Source of the DNA: CAMEGH01 sp052103595
Lineage (GTDB): Bacteria > Patescibacteriota > Saccharimonadia > Saccharimonadales > Saccharimonadaceae
Length of the DNA stretch: 64,000 nucleotides
Direction of reading: 5' to 3'
Assembly (NCBI GenBank): GCA_052103595.1
Contig: JBQEKC010000001.1
Location: 496,001-560,000, forward strand
Part shown: positions 49,863 through 57,741 of the stretch, one piece after another
Position numbering within the stretch: the first letter of the stretch is position 1
Layout: each line of letters starts with the position of its first letter
Position numbers and translations under genes: made by a program
Notes under the pieces: model-generated
Told to the model about the DNA's origin: nothing
Database searches by the model: none
Seen by the model: only the letters and a program-made list of their open reading frames with translations

Positions 49863-51134
49863 TTACTCTGTTCTGAGCGCCTCGATAGGATCCAACTTCG
49901 AGGCTTTTCGGCTTGGCAAAATACCAGAAACTACCGCCACGAGCATCAAACCGCCAATGACAACCACAAACGAGATTGGCTGAAAAATCAGAAGTCGAGC
50001 CTCGCCAAGACTGAGCGTATCGCTAATCCACGGGTTTGCTACCGCGCCAGCCAACAGTGCCAGCCCAGACCCAAGTGCTCCGCCCAAAAACCCAATCCAA
50101 GCAGCTTCTAACTTGAACAAGCGGCCAACATCTCGTCTACGCATGCCTAGTGCTTTCATAAGACCAATTTGTTGGGTACGTTCAAGCACAGAGATGTATT
50201 GGGTGTTGATGATGCCGAAGACGCTCGTCAGCACTGCCAACGCACCAAACCCAATCAAAATCCCCATCAGCACATCAATAAACTGAAAGATAAATCCCAT
50301 CAAATCTTCTGCGGTTTGGGCGCTATAGTTTTTATCGGTGATGGCAGCTTTTACGCCATCGACGCTGGCTTCGTCTTTTGCGAGAACAATCGCGCCCAGA
50401 AACGCATTTTCTAGTGGTGTTCCTTTTTGCGTAAACGCGTACATATCAGCGACGATATCGCGCTGTACTTGTAGCCCCGTGCTAGCATTTGCTGCCAAAA
50501 GAGAGCTTTTTGTTACCGCAACCACCTCTTGTTGGTAGGTTTTTTCTTCGCCGGTTACCGTATTAGCCATGACAACATCCACAGTACTACCAATCGCATC
50601 TGCTGCAGACGAAAACCCAAGCGACTCAATAAAGGTTTCTGGCAACACGACCGCCTGTTCATCAACCGATTCGACGCTTCCTGCTACAATATCCTGCTTG
50701 ATAGCATTATTAAACGGCTCAATACCAGCTTGATATTTTTTCTCGCCATCTCGGGTGACATATTTCGCAGAGGCATTATAAACTGGCGTTACCTCGGTGG
50801 TATTTTCAAGGCCTTCTAGCGTTGTAATGTCATCTTGCGAAAGCATTTTTTGTGAAAAACCACCACCATACTGCATCGTTGGACCTTCAACATATTCTTG
50901 TGGTTTCGTGAAATCTGTATCTGCTTCGTCCATTTTTGGCTGCACATAAAGCTCGCGCACATCAGTGTTACTGCTAACAATATCACTTGCGTATTGACGG
51001 CCACCTTCGCCAGCAGCAAGTGCCAACGTAATCGTAAATGCACCAACACCAATTGCCAAGCTTGTCAGGAGTGTGCGTGCTTTTGCTTGACGCAAACTAC
51101 GGCCAGCACGCCTAACGGTATCCGCTATCTTCAT
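49863..51134 (-). CDS. MacB/FtsX-type ABC transporter permease (423 aa)
   Basis: One span near the N-terminus (residues 22-42, TLLTSLAIGVGAFTITLALA), a large extracytoplasmic MacB_PCD-like domain (about 50-270), then three spans with the conserved INTQYISVLERTQQIGLMKALGMRRRDVGRLF. The C-terminus ends KASKLDPIEALRTE, the standard MacB tail. No ATPase gene is beside it; the one at 53624-54349 may serve both permeases. The start ATG 51134 is 3 nt after the PspC stop behind AAAGGAA. Confidence 0.9.
   Translation of the reverse strand: MKIADTVRRAGRSLRQAKARTLLTSLAIGVGAFTITLALAAGEGGRQYASDIVSSNTDVRELYVQPKMDEADTDFTKPQEYVEGPTMQYGGGFSQKMLSQDDITTLEGLENTTEVTPVYNASAKYVTRDGEKKYQAGIEPFNNAIKQDIVAGSVESVDEQAVVLPETFIESLGFSSAADAIGSTVDVVMANTVTGEEKTYQQEVVAVTKSSLLAANASTGLQVQRDIVADMYAFTQKGTPLENAFLGAIVLAKDEASVDGVKAAITDKNYSAQTAEDLMGFIFQFIDVLMGILIGFGALAVLTSVFGIINTQYISVLERTQQIGLMKALGMRRRDVGRLFKLEAAWIGFLGGALGSGLALLAGAVANPWISDTLSLGEARLLIFQPISFVVVIGGLMLVAVVSGILPSRKASKLDPIEALRTE
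50078..50225. repeat. 148-bp near-identical tract shared with 54583-54730
   Basis: 146 of 148 bases match the same part of the paralogous permease gene, including synonymous positions. Flanking sequence of both genes is clearly diverged. Confidence 0.9.
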
Positions 51135-51137
51135 ATA

Positions 51138-51377
51138 CTATTCCTTTGGCTCACTTTCGTTCGGTACGTGCGTTCGTGGACGCTCGGTTACCCCAGGGTT
51201 ATTTGGCACAACAATCCACATAATCACGTATGGAACGAATCCCGGCAAGCCACCCGGTAGCAACAAAATAACTGCTACAACACGGATTAATACCGGGTCA
51301 ACATTCAAATATTCTGCTAAACCGCCACATACGCCGGCGATCATGCGATCATCTTGCGAACGATATAATCGTTTCAT
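51138..51377 (-). CDS. PspC-domain membrane protein (79 aa)
   Basis: A single PspC domain: RLYRSQDDRMIAGVCGGLAEYLNVDPVLIRVVAV, a hydrophobic hairpin GLPGFVPYVIMWIVVP and a short polar tail. PspC proteins sense or buffer envelope stress. Start ATG 51377 follows GGAGG. The stop is 3 nt before the permease gene, so the two are one operon. Confidence 0.93.
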   Translation of the reverse strand: MKRLYRSQDDRMIAGVCGGLAEYLNVDPVLIRVVAVILLLPGGLPGFVPYVIMWIVVPNNPGVTERPRTHVPNESEPKE

Positions 51378-51434
51378 CGTACCTCCTCTAACTGTTCTTT
51401 TTATTTTATCATCTTTCACTCGTAGTGAGAGCTA

Positions 51435-52721
51435 TTATGGCTGACGACGATCCTCTTTTGCAACCACTACATGATCGGTGTGTTCGGCAGAGGCGGCTCG
51501 CTCCATTGCGCGCACGGCAAGCTGATCGGTGATTGAGGGTTGAATATCGCGACGAATCATTCGGTCGTACTCGGCACGTCGCTCAGCAGGATTAGCGTGC
51601 TGCACATCTTCACGTAACACGACATAGTCTTTGTTATAATGCTCTAAACTTGCCACAATACTTTCTTCGCTCGCATCAATATTCACCACAGAATCGCCCG
51701 ACGCCGTATTTGAACGCGTGTATACCACTTGTGTGTCATCGTCGAGCGCCTGAATTTTTTCATCAATATTCATCTTCAAAATATTAGCTTGTTTACTGAT
51801 AAGATTTGCATCAGCCACATCCGGCTGTTGCATTTTTTGTTGAATATCGCCCAGCTCGTGGCGAAGCGCAGCGATATCAACACGATAACGGGTGCCGTTG
51901 TACGAATAGCTCGTAAGGCTGTGTGGCGTAAAGCCAAGTGTCGGCGTTGCGTCATCTTCTCTTGTAAGATAGCGATCGCTTCGAGCCACCAACTCCACCA
52001 GCACACGTCCGCGCTCGTAATACACCAAATCATCGTGCAACGATAAAATTTGTTCCATCATTCTTACGCCATCTTCACTGCGTTTTGTGAGACCATTTTC
52101 GCCAATTGGCGAACTATTCAAGGTAACGCTCACTACTTTTACATCAGGTGCTTTTTCTTTCATATGTGAAGCGATATCAAGTGCAATAGGGCCGCCCATA
52201 CTGTAGCCATCAAGCGAAACTTCTTGTAAATCAGTCGCTTCTGCTTGATCGATAATGCGCGTGGCGATATCAGCCGTGTTCAAGTCTTTATTGCTATATT
52301 CAATTGCATACACATCACCTACGTCGCGATGTGCCACTAATGTTTCCGCTGTACTGGAAGCATCTTTGGTGCCAAGGCCAGTCATGACGAATGTTCCGTG
52401 ATGCTCAAAAAGCGGATCATCGCCATCATATGTGTAGATTTCATGGACTTCGGCGTGATCGGCCTTCACGCGCTCTTTTCCCTCTTGAATTCCCTGTGCA
52501 ACATCTGCTGCAACAAACAGACCTCCTTTAAGCGCCACACACATGGCAGCGACACCTAGCCCCTTGGCAATATTGAGCGTGCGAGAACTTTTCTCGCGAT
52601 GGTAGCGTCCCAATGTTTCATCGAGCGTCGTGTTCTCTGGCGTCTGTGGAAATGCGGGCACATCCTCTGGCGCACGAACGACCGGTGCGGAGGCCTCTGA
52701 CGACCTTTGACGGACTACCAT
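51435..52721 (-). CDS. Membrane-anchored alpha/beta hydrolase-like protein (428 aa)
   Basis: One span at about 50-72. The following domain has a nucleophile elbow LDGYSMGGPIALDIA (Ser at about 179) and HGTFVMTGLGT as a possible oxyanion strand. The last 200 residues are helical and charged, with no recognised domain; the catalytic Asp and His are not clear to me. Likely esterase/peptidase fold, activity unproven. Candidate -10 TATAAA lies 14 nt upstream of ATG 52721. Confidence 0.72.
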   Translation of the reverse strand: MVVRQRSSEASAPVVRAPEDVPAFPQTPENTTLDETLGRYHREKSSRTLNIAKGLGVAAMCVALKGGLFVAADVAQGIQEGKERVKADHAEVHEIYTYDGDDPLFEHHGTFVMTGLGTKDASSTAETLVAHRDVGDVYAIEYSNKDLNTADIATRIIDQAEATDLQEVSLDGYSMGGPIALDIASHMKEKAPDVKVVSVTLNSSPIGENGLTKRSEDGVRMMEQILSLHDDLVYYERGRVLVELVARSDRYLTREDDATPTLGFTPHSLTSYSYNGTRYRVDIAALRHELGDIQQKMQQPDVADANLISKQANILKMNIDEKIQALDDDTQVVYTRSNTASGDSVVNIDASEESIVASLEHYNKDYVVLREDVQHANPAERRAEYDRMIRRDIQPSITDQLAVRAMERAASAEHTDHVVVAKEDRRQP

Positions 52722-52781
52722 ACGTTAGTCTTAATTTTATATCATAAGTGATATATTGTCAATCGTATTTTGTGATGCTAC

Positions 52782-52787
52782 TATACT
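52782..52787 (+). promoter_or_regulatory. -10 box of a NUDIX gene with CTG start
   Basis: TATACT, 6 nt before CTG 52794, the same spacing as at other leaderless genes in the window. Confidence 0.45.
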
Positions 52788-52793
52788 AAATAT

Positions 52794-53261
52794 CTGAGTT
52801 CATACGGCATTATCGAACACTCCGACAGTTCCCGCCCAACAGACTATCTTTTTCATATTTCCATAAAATGTCTTGTTCGCGACAGGCAAGGTCGTGTACT
52901 GGTTGTACGCGAAGCTGGGCGAGAATGGTGGGATTTGCCCGGTGGCGGCATAGATCACGGTGAAACAATCAAAGAGGCAATTGCCCGAGAAATGCAAGAA
53001 GAGGTGAGCCTTCAGGGAGATTTTACGTATACGCTTTTCTCGGCTGAAGATCCGACGCTACTCGCCCATGGGTTTTATCAACTGCGCCTTATTGTTGCAC
53101 TCACCACACACAACACGGTTTTTTCTCCTGGTGTTGACGCTGATGAGATCGCCTTTATCGACCCAGCTGAATTAAAAGACTCACCTCATGCAACTGAACG
53201 AAACGTACACAAGCACAGTCAATGGCAGTACAGTGGCATGCACTGTCAAAATATAGAATAA
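52794..53261 (+). CDS. NUDIX hydrolase, probable non-ATG start (155 aa)
   Basis: The frame is open from 52776 after TGA 52773. NUDIX box GGIDHGETIKEAIAREMQEEVSL fits the consensus except that the Gly before the last hydrophobic residue is Ser. The domain's first strands (YLFHISIKCLVRDRQGRVLVVREAG) lie upstream of the only ATG/GTG/TTG start (TTG 52935), which would begin inside the fold at the PGGG. CTG 52794, 6 nt after a TATACT box, is therefore the best start; ATT 52809 is an alternative. Substrate unknown. Confidence 0.75.
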   Translation: MSSYGIIEHSDSSRPTDYLFHISIKCLVRDRQGRVLVVREAGREWWDLPGGGIDHGETIKEAIAREMQEEVSLQGDFTYTLFSAEDPTLLAHGFYQLRLIVALTTHNTVFSPGVDADEIAFIDPAELKDSPHATERNVHKHSQWQYSGMHCQNIE

Positions 53262-53291
53262 CGAAGCAAGCTCCTCTTGCACATAGAGCAA

Positions 53292-53552
53292 CTACTTTTT
53301 TGCTTTAGTGTTGTCGCTTTTTGGCTTTTTATCACGAGGCTCGTCAGTCTTTTTCGACTGCTTCATTGAGCTACTCGCCGCAATTCCAAGAAACGCGATA
53401 CCAAGTGCCAAAAACGGAAATGCCATCGAGCTCATAGAATCAGTTGCGAATGACGTTACGCCAACGATAAAAAACACTACGCCAACACCGATATACGCCT
53501 GTGGTCCATCGTTATTCTTATCTTTTTTGGGAGTTTTTTGTGGCTGCTTCAT
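53292..53552 (-). CDS. Small two-span membrane protein (86 aa)
   Basis: Basic N-terminus, spans at about 20-37 and 42-62, then a Lys-rich tail (KPKSDNTKAKK). Not recognised. The start ATG 53552 is 6 nt behind an extended -10. Confidence 0.7.
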   Translation of the reverse strand: MKQPQKTPKKDKNNDGPQAYIGVGVVFFIVGVTSFATDSMSSMAFPFLALGIAFLGIAASSSMKQSKKTDEPRDKKPKSDNTKAKK

Positions 53553-53558
53553 ACATCC

Positions 53559-53564
53559 AGCATA
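53559..53564 (-). promoter_or_regulatory. Extended -10 of the small membrane protein gene (leaderless)
   Basis: TATGCT with TG plus T before it on the minus strand; 6 nt before ATG 53552. Confidence 0.45.
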
Positions 53565-53569
53565 ACAGG

Positions 53570-53602
53570 AAAGAACGCCTCTTATCCAAGGACGTTCTTT
53601 TT
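53570..53602. terminator. Hairpin downstream of the ABC operon
   Basis: AAAGAACG and CGTTCTTT form the base of the stem, with CCT/AGG continuing it. T-rich on the plus side, weaker on the minus side where the operon ends. Confidence 0.5.
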
Positions 53603-53623
53603 GCGCATACCATTATAACTATC

Positions 53624-54349
53624 TTACGCGCCGATTTTACGTGTAGATGGCCGCATACCTTCTTTTTGCTGCGCCTTTTGCTCAGTAGATTCGATCTTGC
53701 CATCTTTTACATGAACAATCATGTCACACTTGGCAGCAAGTTCTGGGTCGTGGGTAACGACAATCAGTGTTACACCCTTGTTGCGATTATAGCCAAAGAG
53801 CAGCTCCTCTACTTTTTCACCAGTAACGCTGTCAAGGTTACCGGTTGGCTCATCGGCAAAGATAATCGCTGGTTCGTTGGCAATCGCACGCGCAATTGCC
53901 AGGCGCTGCTTTTGCCCGCCAGAAAGGTTCTTCGCTTTGTTTTTGATTTTATCACTCAAATCTACTGCCTCAAGCGCTGCTTCAACACGTGCTTTGCGCT
54001 TACCGCGTGATACATCAGCAATTTCAAGCGGCATACTTACATTGTCGTACACACTTTCGTTCCCCTGAATAAAGAAACTCTGGAAAATAAACCCGATCTT
54101 CTCGGCACGAAAACGATCAACCGCTTTTTGCTTGAGCTTCAGAATGTTTTCACCATCGATAATCACCTCACCTTCTTCTGGCCGATCAAGCCCACTCATA
54201 GCGTGCATTAAGGTCGATTTGCCGCTACCGGACTTACCCAAAATCGCCACTGTCGTCCCTTCTTGAATTTGCAAGCTGACATCGTCGAGTGCCTTGAAGA
54301 CGTTTTGCTTTTTGCCATAGGTTTTGGTAATATTTTTTACTTCAATCAT
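53624..54349 (-). CDS. MacB/LolD-type ABC transporter ATPase (241 aa)
   Basis: Walker A GKSGSGKST, Q-loop IFQSFFIQGNESVYDNVSMPLEI, signature LSGGQKQRLAIARA, Walker B IIFADEPTGNLD and H-loop VTHD. This subfamily drives MacB-like permeases that move lipids, peptides or drugs across the envelope or transmit mechanical signals. It follows its permease by 18 nt. A Gln/Lys-rich tail of about 20 residues extends the C-terminus. Start ATG 54349 follows AGGAG. Confidence 0.95.
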   Translation of the reverse strand: MIEVKNITKTYGKKQNVFKALDDVSLQIQEGTTVAILGKSGSGKSTLMHAMSGLDRPEEGEVIIDGENILKLKQKAVDRFRAEKIGFIFQSFFIQGNESVYDNVSMPLEIADVSRGKRKARVEAALEAVDLSDKIKNKAKNLSGGQKQRLAIARAIANEPAIIFADEPTGNLDSVTGEKVEELLFGYNRNKGVTLIVVTHDPELAAKCDMIVHVKDGKIESTEQKAQQKEGMRPSTRKIGA

Positions 54350-54367
54350 ACTATCTCCTATTATATC

Positions 54368-55651
54368 CTACTCTGTCCTCAATGCTTCAATCGGGTCGAG
54401 TTTGGCTGCTTTTCGTGATGGGAAGTGCCCTGAAAGTACTGCGACCGCCATCAAACCAAGCACCAAAATTCCACTTGCAAGCCAATCAATTTGCAGCAGC
54501 TTCGTACCTGCTTCAAGGTCGAGCGTGCCAGTAATGACTGGGTTAAACAGCGTTACAAGATAGGCAAGTGCCACTCCTATGACTCCGCCCAAAAACCCAA
54601 TCCAAGCAGCCTCTAACTTGAACAAGCGGCCAACATCTCGTCTACGCATGCCTAATGCTTTCATAAGACCAATTTGTTGGGTACGTTCAAGCACAGAGAT
54701 GTATTGGGTGTTGATGATGCCGAAGACGCTAGCAATAATCGCCAGCACGCCAAAGCCCATCAGGCCATACTGCACGATGTTGACCATTTGCATGATGCTG
54801 GTACGCTTTTCGGCGAAGGTCACGGCGTCATAGTCGCCTGCGTCCACAATCGCTTGTTTCACTGCGTCGACATTGGCGTTTTCGCGTGCCGTCACCATGA
54901 TTGCGAAGTAGCTTTCTGGTGCGTCGGCTGGGCGCTGGGCGGCGGCAATTGCTTCGCCGTCTTTATTGGAAATCCTAAACTGGTCGTGATAGTACGCCAG
55001 CGGACTGGTTGGCTGCTTGTCCACTGCCACCACGGTAAATTCGCGTGTAAATGGCTCGCCGCCTGGGGCGTTGAACTTGGCTGTTACCTGCTTGCCCAAA
55101 GCTTCATTGGCGTTTTTGAACCCAAATGATTCGATGTATTTGTGCGGCAAGACAATCTGGCCCGGCAAAATCTCATTATTTTCGCCCAAGCTTCCAGCCG
55201 AGAGGTCAATCGCGGTGCCGTCGTACTGCACGTCGATGTCCGCCTGGTATTCGTCGCTGCCATTTGCAGCCACCGAGTATGGCTCAACACCAAAGACCGG
55301 CCTCACTTTTTCAACACCATCAAGCTTAGAAATTGTGTCGCGATCGCCTGGGGTCAGCTGCTTATAGTCACTCGCTACCGTCGCTACCGTCGCTACTGTC
55401 TCCTCGCCGACTTTTTTTGGTGTGTCGTCGCCCGTTGCGTCAACCGCCTGCTTGGCACTTACTTGAATCGTCTGCATGTCGCCTGCTGCGCTCACAACAT
55501 CATTAAGATAGCTGCGGCCACCATTTCCTGCGGCCATCGCCAGCGCGATAGTAAACGCGCCAACACCAATCGCCAAGCTTGTTAAAATAGTTCGGCCTTT
55601 TGACTGGCGCAAATTACGGCCAGCACGCCTAATTGTATCTATTATTTTCAT
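54368..55651 (-). CDS. MacB/FtsX-type ABC transporter permease, paralogue (427 aa)
   Basis: Same plan as the 49863 permease: N-terminal span (TILTSLAIGVGAFTIALAMA), large ectodomain, three C-terminal spans, tail KAAKLDPIEALRTE. The ectodomain is diverged, so the two may handle different signals or ligands. A VATVATVA stretch (about 90) is a small in-frame repeat. Start ATG 55651 follows GGAGG and overlaps the end of the PspC/GIN gene by 23 nt. In operon with the ATPase. Confidence 0.92.
   Translation of the reverse strand: MKIIDTIRRAGRNLRQSKGRTILTSLAIGVGAFTIALAMAAGNGGRSYLNDVVSAAGDMQTIQVSAKQAVDATGDDTPKKVGEETVATVATVASDYKQLTPGDRDTISKLDGVEKVRPVFGVEPYSVAANGSDEYQADIDVQYDGTAIDLSAGSLGENNEILPGQIVLPHKYIESFGFKNANEALGKQVTAKFNAPGGEPFTREFTVVAVDKQPTSPLAYYHDQFRISNKDGEAIAAAQRPADAPESYFAIMVTARENANVDAVKQAIVDAGDYDAVTFAEKRTSIMQMVNIVQYGLMGFGVLAIIASVFGIINTQYISVLERTQQIGLMKALGMRRRDVGRLFKLEAAWIGFLGGVIGVALAYLVTLFNPVITGTLDLEAGTKLLQIDWLASGILVLGLMAVAVLSGHFPSRKAAKLDPIEALRTE
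54583..54730. repeat. 148-bp near-identical tract shared with 50078-50225
   Basis: Second copy of the tract. It encodes the cytoplasmic loop between the ectodomain and the last spans that contacts the ATPase. Confidence 0.9.
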
Positions 55652-57293
55652 GTGATTGTTCCTCCTCGCCAATAGTTACAATGCCGCACGGTGTGCCGAT
55701 ACTGTCGTTGGTTTTTACCGACCGTTCGGTGCCGTTATGTATGACGGTGCCGCTCGAAACACCTTCAACCGTAATAGTGTTTTCACCGCTCGTTTCGGCA
55801 GATTGTGAACATGCTTCTGGCTGCATAGCGGCAAGTGTACGCACAACGCCTGCTTCGATTGTGCCGCTGTCAGTTGTGGCATCGAGCGCACGAACAGCGG
55901 TGTCGCTGAGGTCTATCGAACTATTACCGCTTGTGCGAGCAATAACCGCTTCAAACGTTCCCTCGACATATAACGCAGCGTTACCAGTAGAAACAAGTTT
56001 TAGCTGGCTCTGCTTCTTCTCGTTAGTGTATTTTACTCCTCCACCGTGCACATTTAATTCATCGAGCGCTGGGCCATAAATACGGATTGGCACATCTGGC
56101 TGCCAACGCCAATCAGATGTATGCTCGACCACAACAGTGCTAGTGTCACCTTTTTGCGTCACGTTAAATTGTACCGCTTTGCCTTTTACATGCGAGACTT
56201 CGGCATACGGCTTCTCGTTTGAAACAATATAAATCACCATTGGCGCACCGTACGAAGGTGATTTACTAACGTCAATTGTTAATTTTTTCGTATCTGCAAA
56301 ATTAGCAGGTAGTTCTTCTGGTGTTGTTACCATCGATGTTCGGAATGACTCTTCAGCTCGCCACTGTCCATACATCAACGTACCAATACCAACACTAAAG
56401 GCTACGATGCCAGCTACAATAATCGCAACAGTCGTGACGCCCATACGCCTAGTAAAAATCCGGCGAAATGCAGCCACAGCGAGCACAATATTAAGCGCAG
56501 TAAAGAGCAGGCCGCTCAGGACGAACAGACCGAGTGCTGCCATGTAGTACCACTCCATGTCTAGCAAGGTATCGGCATAAGGTGAGTTGTCAGTTATTCC
56601 GAGTCCAAACAGGAGGCTGCCTCCGCCAAATACCGTAGCGATAAGCGCACCAACTGCTACGATCGAAAACAGTACGCCCAGGCCAAATAGCAGTACTTTT
56701 TGCACTGTCTGTGCCGTATGGTTTGCACTGACACCTTCTGCGATCCGTGCACTACGATCCTTTATCGCTGCGAGCGTGACCGTCTTACCTTCAAGCTCCA
56801 ACTTCTCAGCGGCCGTGCGTGCCGGTGGCAAGACAATCCAAAGAATGACATACAGAATAACCATCGTACCAAATGATGGAATTAATAGCACAATAAAAGC
56901 TAGTCGCGTCCACAGTGGATTGATCCCAAAATACGTGGCAATACCAGAGAGCACTCCACCCAATACAGCGCTGTCCTGATTGCGATATAATCGGCGGCGT
57001 GGTTTAGCATTGATGTCTACCGGCAGTGTGGCCACGTCGCTGTCTTCGGCAAAGTCTTGCGGCTCTCCTAGGCGTTTACGTAAAGATGTTACGTCGCTTA
57101 CCGTAATAACGTCATCACGCGTGGTACCGTTCTCTTCAAGCAGCTCGGTCATGCGGATTTCAATATCTTCAAGCACGCTCGGATCTTCAGCGTAACGCTC
57201 GAGTGCCGCAATGTACTGCTCGAGCTCTTTCTTCGCCGTGATTTCTATATCGTAAGCTGTTTTGGCGATGTGGATTCGTGTGATTTCTTTCAT
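55629..57293 (-). CDS. PspC domain plus multi-span region plus GIN (DUF2807-like) beta domain protein (554 aa)
   Basis: The soluble helical N-terminus (1-95) resembles the HAAS/DUF1700 domain that pairs with PadR regulators. A PspC domain follows (RRRLYRNQDSAVLGGVLSGIATYFGI, about 98-160), then four spans (about 195-310) and a secreted beta-helix-like C-terminus (about 345-545; VRIYGPALDELNVHGGG, VEGTFEAVIARTSGNSSIDL) like DUF2807. This is an envelope-stress sensor layout. Start ATG 57293 follows AAGGAGG, 10 nt after padR. Confidence 0.85.
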   Translation of the reverse strand: MKEITRIHIAKTAYDIEITAKKELEQYIAALERYAEDPSVLEDIEIRMTELLEENGTTRDDVITVSDVTSLRKRLGEPQDFAEDSDVATLPVDINAKPRRRLYRNQDSAVLGGVLSGIATYFGINPLWTRLAFIVLLIPSFGTMVILYVILWIVLPPARTAAEKLELEGKTVTLAAIKDRSARIAEGVSANHTAQTVQKVLLFGLGVLFSIVAVGALIATVFGGGSLLFGLGITDNSPYADTLLDMEWYYMAALGLFVLSGLLFTALNIVLAVAAFRRIFTRRMGVTTVAIIVAGIVAFSVGIGTLMYGQWRAEESFRTSMVTTPEELPANFADTKKLTIDVSKSPSYGAPMVIYIVSNEKPYAEVSHVKGKAVQFNVTQKGDTSTVVVEHTSDWRWQPDVPIRIYGPALDELNVHGGGVKYTNEKKQSQLKLVSTGNAALYVEGTFEAVIARTSGNSSIDLSDTAVRALDATTDSGTIEAGVVRTLAAMQPEACSQSAETSGENTITVEGVSSGTVIHNGTERSVKTNDSIGTPCGIVTIGEEEQSHENNRYN

Positions 57294-57303
57294 GATCTCC
57301 TCC

Positions 57304-57648
57304 TTATAATTTCTTCAGCGTGGCGTTAAGCGCGGTGATTTTTTTGGTGGTGTGCGTCACAACCTCGTCACCGAACTTGGTGGTTTTATAATATTTACGC
57401 GGCGGTCCCTGCTCGCTTTCTTGCCATTCATGCACGAGCAAGCCATCACGCTGTAAACGGCTTAGTAGGGGATAAATCGTTCCTTCTACTACCATCAGTT
57501 CAGCTTCGCGCAGCGCCTGAATAATGTTACTTGTGTACTGCGCCGTGCCACTACATACCTTTAATACACAGTATGCTAAAAAGCCTTTGCGAAGCTGCGT
57601 TGCCAGCTGTTCGGCATATTGTTCGCTGCTTGTATCTTTCTGTTCCAT
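57304..57648 (-). CDS. PadR-family transcriptional regulator (114 aa)
   Basis: Winged helix with the PadR hallmarks: LRKGFLAYCVLKVCSG, VVEGTIYPLLSRLQRDGLLVHEWQESEQGPPRKYYKTTKFGDEVV. Such proteins usually repress their own operon, here padR, PspC/GIN, permease and ATPase. Start ATG 57648 lies 8 nt after a TATAAC hexamer. A TATA-N8-TATA arrangement just upstream may be part of the operator, which is weak evidence. Confidence 0.93.
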   Translation of the reverse strand: MEQKDTSSEQYAEQLATQLRKGFLAYCVLKVCSGTAQYTSNIIQALREAELMVVEGTIYPLLSRLQRDGLLVHEWQESEQGPPRKYYKTTKFGDEVVTHTTKKITALNATLKKL

Positions 57649-57706
57649 AGTTCTATGTTATACAAGGTACTATAAAAAGTCAAGTATACTTTCGCTGATC
57701 CATTAA

Positions 57707-57734
57707 AAAAGAACCTCACACCAGAGGTTCTTTT
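57707..57734 (-). terminator. dnaJ terminator
   Basis: AAAAGAACCTC, 6-nt loop, GAGGTTCTTTT and a further T run on the minus strand, directly after dnaJ. Confidence 0.9.
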
Positions 57735-57741
57735 CATCAAA

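Noticed and set aside
53262..53285. GCAAG-loop-CTTGC hairpin after the NUDIX gene
   Set aside because: Short stem and no T tail; not convincing as a terminator.
57655..57690. PadR operator candidate TATA-N8-TATA
   Set aside because: Only four-base arms are symmetrical and the inner bases are not; too weak to list as a site.
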